DNA of 64,000 bases from Pictodentalium vernedei (taxonomy: Eukaryota; Mollusca; Scaphopoda; Dentaliida; Dentaliidae). The first letter of the stretch is position 1. Every line of letters begins with the position of its first letter. Made by a program: the position numbers and the translations under genes. Shown here piece after piece: positions 59,298-64,000 of this stretch. The notes under the pieces were generated by a model. It was not told the DNA's origin, did not search any database, and worked only from the letters and a program-made list of their open reading frames with translations. The stretch lies in assembly GCA_031216915.1 (NCBI GenBank), contig CM062293.1, forward strand, positions 149,180,285-149,244,284, given 5' to 3'.

Positions 59298-60139
59298 GAT
59301 TAATCAACACTAAGTTGATTGTACTCCCACAAACTCCACAATAAATAAATAAAGATACATAATAAACTGCAATCAAAATCAAAATCTAAATATTAAATTC
59401 CAAAAAATTTTCGAAAAAATTTGAAAAAAACCCAAGTTTCCAAAGAGAACATGAAGAGCCCAAGGGAATCCTGATAGAGCCTAAGTGTGGACCGAATCCA
59501 AATTTTTTTGCTACACTACCGGAATATTAATTAATGTTTCTTACAATGACCCTACAGTAATAATAACTAAATACTACATATATTTAAAGACGTTGCCAAT
59601 GTAAACAACGTCAAAAAAAAAGACATCAGGCACAGAAAAAAGGCCCAAAGTCAGTAACAGATTTTAAAGCTACCAGATGTAAAGCAAAATCTTCAAATGA
59701 AGAAAAAATGATACATCAGATAAAAGATGCATGACCCAAAACAAGCTAACACCCATAGGTTGAGAATAAACATTCTGTTACTCACGTTAAACTCCCAAGA
59801 AATTTAATAAAAAATTTCGATAAAAATAAGCCAAAAAGCTTGGAAGTTTAACAGGAGGGCTTCAAGGAGGGATAGGGTAGGAACAGTTAACAAACAGTGG
59901 ATAAATCATTAGCAAGAATGATGATTTCAGGAACATGTCCCGAAATTGGGAAACATTGAAATAATTTTTATATTATTAAGCTACAGCCCTGAACATTTCT
60001 AACCACCGTTGTTCACTTCCATCATCCATTTATATCCTTGGATCCACCAATTTTACCACTGATTTGGGTCTGGCATCCTCAAAAAATGAAATTTAAAAGC
60101 ACAGATGTCAGTTCATAGTTGCTGACTTTAGGCCTAAAC
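59298..60139 (-). other. 5' leader of element 6
   Basis: Non-coding. It aligns with leaders of elements 1 and 2 in blocks such as AAGTGTGGAC and the AGCCCAAG-like region. Confidence 0.7.
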
Positions 60140-60182
60140 AAAGAATAATGGTTGGCACCAATTTCGGTACCTTCCTGGATAT

Positions 60183-60194
60183 TGCACATGTGCA
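60183..60194. promoter_or_regulatory. CpG-depleted version of the NRF-1-type palindrome
   Basis: TGCACATGTGCA sits where elements 1 and 2 have TGCGCATGCGCA. Both CpG sites are changed to the forms expected after methylated-cytosine deamination, one on each strand. Confidence 0.55.
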
Positions 60195-60343
60195 GATTTA
60201 AAAGGTATGCAGGACCATATAGGACTTGCTGTTTGCAGTTTTGCATGCAAATTTTGGGGACTGAGGGGCAAAATTTGTGTTTGGCCCTGGATTAATTTGA
60301 GTTAGCACCAGCTAGTCTGGGCCATTGGTTGTCGTATAAAAAT

Positions 60344-61000
60344 ATGGCCTAGATTAAACCCTGCATCAATAAGGGGGGTCATTTCAGTGAGAGATTGCTT
60401 GAAAGCCAGAACCAGGTTTGAAGCCAACATCTCAGAATTTTCCATCATGCTGAGGTGGAAGTTCTGACAAGGTTCCTGTTCGTTGACTATTGGATCCAAT
60501 GTGAAACCTAACTGAATAGACTTCTCTAAAACTATAATAAATGAAATAGGTCTAAATGTTCATTTATTATTATTATTATTTTCAAGAATTAATTTCATTT
60601 AATAAAGGTAATTCTTTAAAATAATAACAATACACAAAATTTGTTCCGAGTACATGAATACTTGATTGACATATACTTTCAAAGAACACATTCATACAAA
60701 AGATATTTGAAATATATACACACATCGACGTGCGCCTGTGAATGGGTTAATCGATATGGCATGAGTGCCAGCACGTAAAGATAAAATGAGTGGCCACAGG
60801 CCTCGAGTATCATCCTACTGCGGTGGCACAAGTGTCGTATCGATTAACTCATTCACACGCATGTGTCATTCTGTTTATTCCATGCCTTTGTGTCAATAAA
60901 AAGAATTATTAGGACACTCAGCAATTTATTTGACAACTATCAACAAAAAGAACACATTTTATCGCCTACCAAATTTTCGAGGGGAACCCGTGTTATTATA
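60344..61000. other. AT-rich spacer with an inverted repeat
   Basis: An inverted repeat of about 28 bp (CTGTGAATGGGTTAATCGAT at about 60,737 and its partner ATCGATTAACTCATTCACAC near 60,838) may be a short palindromic transposon. No gene recognised. Confidence 0.5.
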
Positions 61001-61070
61001 TCGTCCCCTGAGTTCCAATGTGTTCTGTGTGCCTACTGGCACATAGTACACATTGGAACTCAGGGGACGA
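61001..61070. repeat. Long hairpin, about 33-bp arms
   Basis: TCGTCCCCTGAGTTCCAATG and its complement CATTGGAACTCAGGGGACGA fold back over a 4-8 base loop with only minor mismatches. Recently made or conserved; role unknown. Confidence 0.75.
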
Positions 61071-61409
61071 TTTTTAGCTATTGCTAGCGATTCAAATTGT
61101 AAAAGCGATGCAAGATTTGCAGAAAATTCCAATGAAATTTCACTTCTATTTAAAATAGTCTGTCAACAATTTCCATTCCACACGTGGGTGTGGAACAGAT
61201 TTTCAGTTTCTACATGGTTTAGTGTTGCTTTAGATGGGGATTTCATAGAATAGGCATGTAATAAAAGGGTATTTTTGCAAAATGTAAAATGTAATTTTGC
61301 CAAATGGTAAAAATTTTGTTTCAAATCAGTGGCTTGCAGAAAAAACATTTGGCATTTCATCAGCCAACAATTTTACTGGAGAACACAAATTTCTTTTAAC
61401 AAGAGTAGT
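61071..61409. other. Spacer, nothing recognised
   Basis: No supported gene or repeat. Confidence 0.4.
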
Positions 61410-61422
61410 ACATTTGCCAATC

Positions 61423-61433
61423 TTATTATGTAT

Positions 61434-61472
<39 letters not shown>

Positions 61473-61837
61473 TTTGTGTTTAAGGTCATATACTTATGCA
61501 CAATGGCTAATCATGACCGTGACAGTTTTACGGGTGGAGGAAACCGGAGTACCCGGAGTGAACAATCAGAGCTCCCCAACATTGTAACTCCGCACTGCAG
61601 CACAGGTAGGGTTAGATTGGTTAAAGACATGTGTACCATCGACTTGCAGTATGCCTTAGTGCACTGCGACATCGTGCCCCCATGTGGACAATCGGGGTTA
61701 AGTGCCTTGCTCAAGGACACAATACGGAGTCTGAATTGATGCTCAGACGGTCACCCATCCAATGATTAACCGGGCTCGATGTTGCTTAAATTAGATGATC
61801 TGACGAGAACCTGTTACCGCAAAGCCACAGTGCCCCC
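61423..61837 (-). repeat. 5S rRNA-headed SINE with 13-bp TSD
   Basis: On the minus strand a 5S-like head (GGTTCTCGTCAGATCATCTA, then TTGGATGGGTGACCG) is followed by the shared middle TGTGTCCTTGAGCAAGGCAC and a long (AAAT)n tail. Perfect target duplications ACATTTGCCAATC at 61,410-61,422 and 61,838-61,850. Same family as 52.2 kb, opposite strand. Confidence 0.88.
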
Positions 61838-62049
61838 ACATTTGCCAATCAACATAACATCTGTTCGAACTACATGTGTGGAGCCAGTTGCATGAGCCTG
61901 GAGTGCTGTTTTCAAAATTTTGCATAACCCATTTATTGTTCACCTGGTCTGAGGTTTTGGTAACCTATTGTTCATTCTCCTGTACTTGATTCAGGTAACC
62001 TAAATATATATATGTAGCTCCACTATGCTGATAATACGAACTGTTGTAT

Positions 62050-62325
62050 CATTATTTATTTATTTTATTTATATATTTATTTATTGTTGTTTAAGGTCAC
62101 ATATTTCTGCACAATGGCTAATCATGTCCACAACAGTTTTTCGAGTGGAGGAAGTCTGAGTACCCGGAAAGAACCATTGGGCAATAGCCAGCACCTGTCA
62201 GCACCCCAACATACTAACTCCACACAAGCAGGGTTAGGGTTGATTGCACCATCGACATGCAGTATGCCCTAGTGCACTGCCAACGTGCCCCCACATAGGC
62301 AATGGGGGAGAAGTGTCTTTTCTTG
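62050..62325 (-). repeat. 5'-truncated SINE of the shared-tail family
   Basis: Tail and middle match the SINEs at 44.1 and 61.4 kb (TTTAAGGTCACATATTTCTG, GGAGGAAGTCTGAGTACCCG) but no tRNA or 5S head is left, and it is more diverged. An older insertion. Confidence 0.75.
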
Positions 62326-62499
62326 CTCCTAAGGGCAATATCCTGATGGACAGAGATGAATCCTTAGAAACGATAATGAGACTTTGTTGCAGCAATGCAG
62401 ATACAAATTAGTTACAATTATAGCCTAATCTTGGCATGGGCTAACATGCTGCAGAACAGTATGGCATCCATAATCACTATTTGTGGCAGAGACATGAGT

Positions 62500-62800
62500 T
62501 ATTGCCATTTCCTGATTGTATACCTTCGTTCAAGCCAGAAAATAAGCAGACTGCCATCAACAAAATGAGGTCCCCAGAAGGTGAATTTAGTGATGCTACC
62601 CTGCACTGAAGGGTAGCATCACTAAATTTACTCTCTGTGAACCTCAATCTGAATAAGGGTCTCAAAAACTAAACAGAAAGAGGTAACCAGAGGATAAATT
62701 GGCCCATTGTATGAGATAGCATCATCAAATTGACCCTCTAGGTACCTCATTCTGAAAATGTCAGACTGTTTATTTTCAGGCCTGCCTTTGTTACTTTTTA
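62500..62800. repeat. Foldback repeat 1
   Basis: AAGCCAGAAAATAAGCAGAC at the left matches the complement of GTTTATTTTCAGGCCTG at the right. Inside is a smaller perfect hairpin (AATTTAGTGATGCTACCC and complement, 62,583-62,630). No coding. Confidence 0.6.
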
Positions 62801-62821
62801 AGATGATCGGCAGTTTAAAAT

Positions 62822-62954
62822 GATATTGAGCATCAACCAATCATCAGATAGGTGTTTGCATCTGCCTGAAGTGTAGCAACAATTGGCCAACAGAGCAGCT
62901 ATACTTCAGGCAGATGCAAACACCTATGCAGCTGATTGGTTGATGCTCAACATC
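62822..62954. repeat. Foldback repeat 2, about 53-bp arms
   Basis: TTGAGCATCAACCAATCATC through GGTGTTTGCATCTGCCTGAA is repeated in inverted form on the other side of a 25-base loop. Probably a palindromic MITE. Confidence 0.7.
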
Positions 62955-63439
62955 ATTCCACCATTCTTTCAGACTAGATCATTCAACTTGGAGAACATTT
63001 CATGTGACCCAGTGACAATTTGGTGAAACCCATTTTATGTTTGCATGTTTTTCATTTTAGGTAACCTCCAGGTGACCCGAACAGCCATTCACCTCAAATT
63101 GACAGGCCTGTGAGTTACAGAATTTTCATCTTATTTCTTTAAAAACATAGCTCATGACATTTCATTGGAATGGCTCATATTTAAAGATGATTGCAATGGG
63201 ATGTTATAAGCAATAATTTGTAAATGAAAAATACAAAGTAAAAATTGGGCCTAAGGAATGTGTACTTATTCTGTCTTTTAACAAGAGCACTGCTGGGCAT
63301 TGCATCATACGCCCATGAACTGTTCAAATTGTACCATTTTAACACATTTGCAATTTTTTTAGAGTGCGAGAAATTTATACTGGCATATATATATATATGT
63401 TACGGTCAGACTTTGAAATCAGTGATTTTGTGAAATGAC
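62955..63439. other. Spacer with decayed MITE-like hairpin
   Basis: At 63,130-63,240 the sequence AAAAACATAGCTCATGACAT resembles the arm of the palindromic piggyBac-like MITE, but it is too diverged to be certain. No gene. Confidence 0.35.
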
Positions 63440-64000
63440 TAAATTTTTCAGTCATCTGAGAAAAAGACTAACAAGTTTGAAGCCAATCGAAAAACAAATA
63501 CTAAAGTTATCATCCGGAAACCAAATATTTGACGAAGAATTCTAAGTCCAACAGAGGCCATAATTCAGGCAAAAATTGTTCAGACCGACCCCATATTCGA
63601 ACTTGACCTGTATTTTGTTGTGATTAAACCACATACCAAATTTGGAGCCGATCGGAAAACAAATAATAAAGTTATCATCCGGAAACCAAATATTTGACGA
63701 ATTCTAAGTCCAACTGGGGCCATAATTCAGGCGAAAAATGTTCGGACCGACCCCATATTCGAACTTGATCTGTATTTTGTTGTGATTAAACCACATACCA
63801 AATTTGGAGCCGATCGGAAAACAAATACTAAAGTTATCATCCGGAAACCAAACAGACAGACGGACGGACGGACGGATGGACGGACGGAGGGATGGACAGA
63901 CGGATGGACGGATGGACAGATGGACGGACGGACGGACAGATGGACAGAAGGATGAACAACGCCATACTATAATACGTCCCATTTTTCAAACGGGCGTATA
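63440..64000 (+). mobile_element. Tandem-repeat HINE-like element running to the window end
   Basis: About three monomers of 160-166 bp (AAGTTATCATCCGGAAACCA, CATACCAAATTTGGAGCCGA), then a GGAC/GGAT simple repeat and a terminal hairpin (ACGTCCCATTT / AAACGGGCGT). The first 20-mer is shared with the element at 54.7 kb. The window may cut the 3' end. Confidence 0.6.

Larger units (their letters stand above)
52977..60343 (-). mobile_element. DIRS-like element 6 (subfamily I), gutted and filled with foreign DNA
   Basis: Inverted terminal repeats are recognisable at 52,977-53,190 and 60,140-60,343 (shared GGGCCAAACACAAATTTTG and complement), clearly diverged from each other. Only the terminus, the leader and the first part of ORF1 survive. 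The reverse transcriptase, RNase H, YR and internal complementary region are absent; in their place is the duplicate of element 5 (copy B) and a tandem-repeat element. A nested pair of DNA transposons interrupts ORF1. Old fossil, far from whole. Confidence 0.8.

Noticed and set aside
1-64000. A new defence, toxin or metabolic system
   Set aside because: All long open frames belong to DIRS-like elements, and the rest are too short or repetitive; apart from one SRCR exon there is no host gene set to support a system.

Overview
This window is non-coding, repeat-packed DNA from an animal genome, most likely a bivalve or other mollusc. The evidence is circumstantial: spliced-looking coding sequence for one SRCR domain, tRNA- and 5S-headed SINEs, AT-rich spacers, and several mobile elements built around tandem monomers of about 160-170 bp with a hairpin 3' end, a type well known from bivalves. 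Nothing suggests a bacterial or viral genome. No complete host gene is visible; the only host-type coding evidence is one SRCR exon near 41.5-41.9 kb on the minus strand.

About 60% of the window is DIRS-like tyrosine-recombinase (YR) retrotransposons. Six element copies are present, all on the minus strand, so each has its YR end at lower coordinates and its ORF1 end at higher coordinates. They fall into three subfamilies by terminal sequence: I (element 1 at 3.1-17.2 kb, element 2 nested in it at 4.6-11.6 kb, and the gutted element 6 at 53.0-60.3 kb), II (element 3 at 21.3-28.7 kb and element 4 at 29.2-35.7 kb) and III (element 5 at 44.5-51.0 kb). Five still show the DIRS hallmark: inverted terminal repeats plus an internal complementary region beside the YR end that is the joined reverse complement of both termini. 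All are treated as fossils. Element 1 looks closest to whole apart from the insertion, elements 3-5 carry several breaks each, element 2 is heavily decayed inside but has identical ends, and element 6 is mostly replaced by foreign DNA.

Layout: 0-3.1 kb, spacer with a SINE-like fragment, two short inverted-repeat transposons and a piggyBac-like palindromic element. 3.1-17.2 kb, element 1 with element 2 inside its YR gene. 17.2-21.3 kb, AT-rich spacer with a hAT-type element that itself holds a second palindromic element. 21.3-35.7 kb, elements 3 and 4, with a tandem-repeat (Helentron/HINE-like) element inside the 5' leader of element 3. 35.8-38.0 kb, another HINE-like element with about twelve 169-bp monomers. 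38-44 kb, spacer, SRCR exon, and a hAT element with a perfect 8-bp target duplication. 44.1-44.5 kb, a tRNA-headed SINE. 44.5-51.0 kb, element 5. 52.2-52.6 kb, a 5S-headed SINE. 53.0-60.3 kb, element 6, containing a copy of the ORF1 half of element 5 plus its flank, two HINE-like elements and a transposon-within-transposon. 60.3-64 kb, spacer with hairpins, SINEs, foldback repeats and the start of another tandem-repeat element.

The most informative signals are: a young DIRS derivative with identical ends but a long-dead interior; a cysteine/histidine motif at the start of ORF1 shared across subfamilies; an exact NRF-1-type palindrome in the DIRS termini, seen in a form consistent with CpG loss in an older copy; and a local duplication that gives an empty-site/filled-site pair for a HINE-like element. 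I saw no convincing new cellular system.
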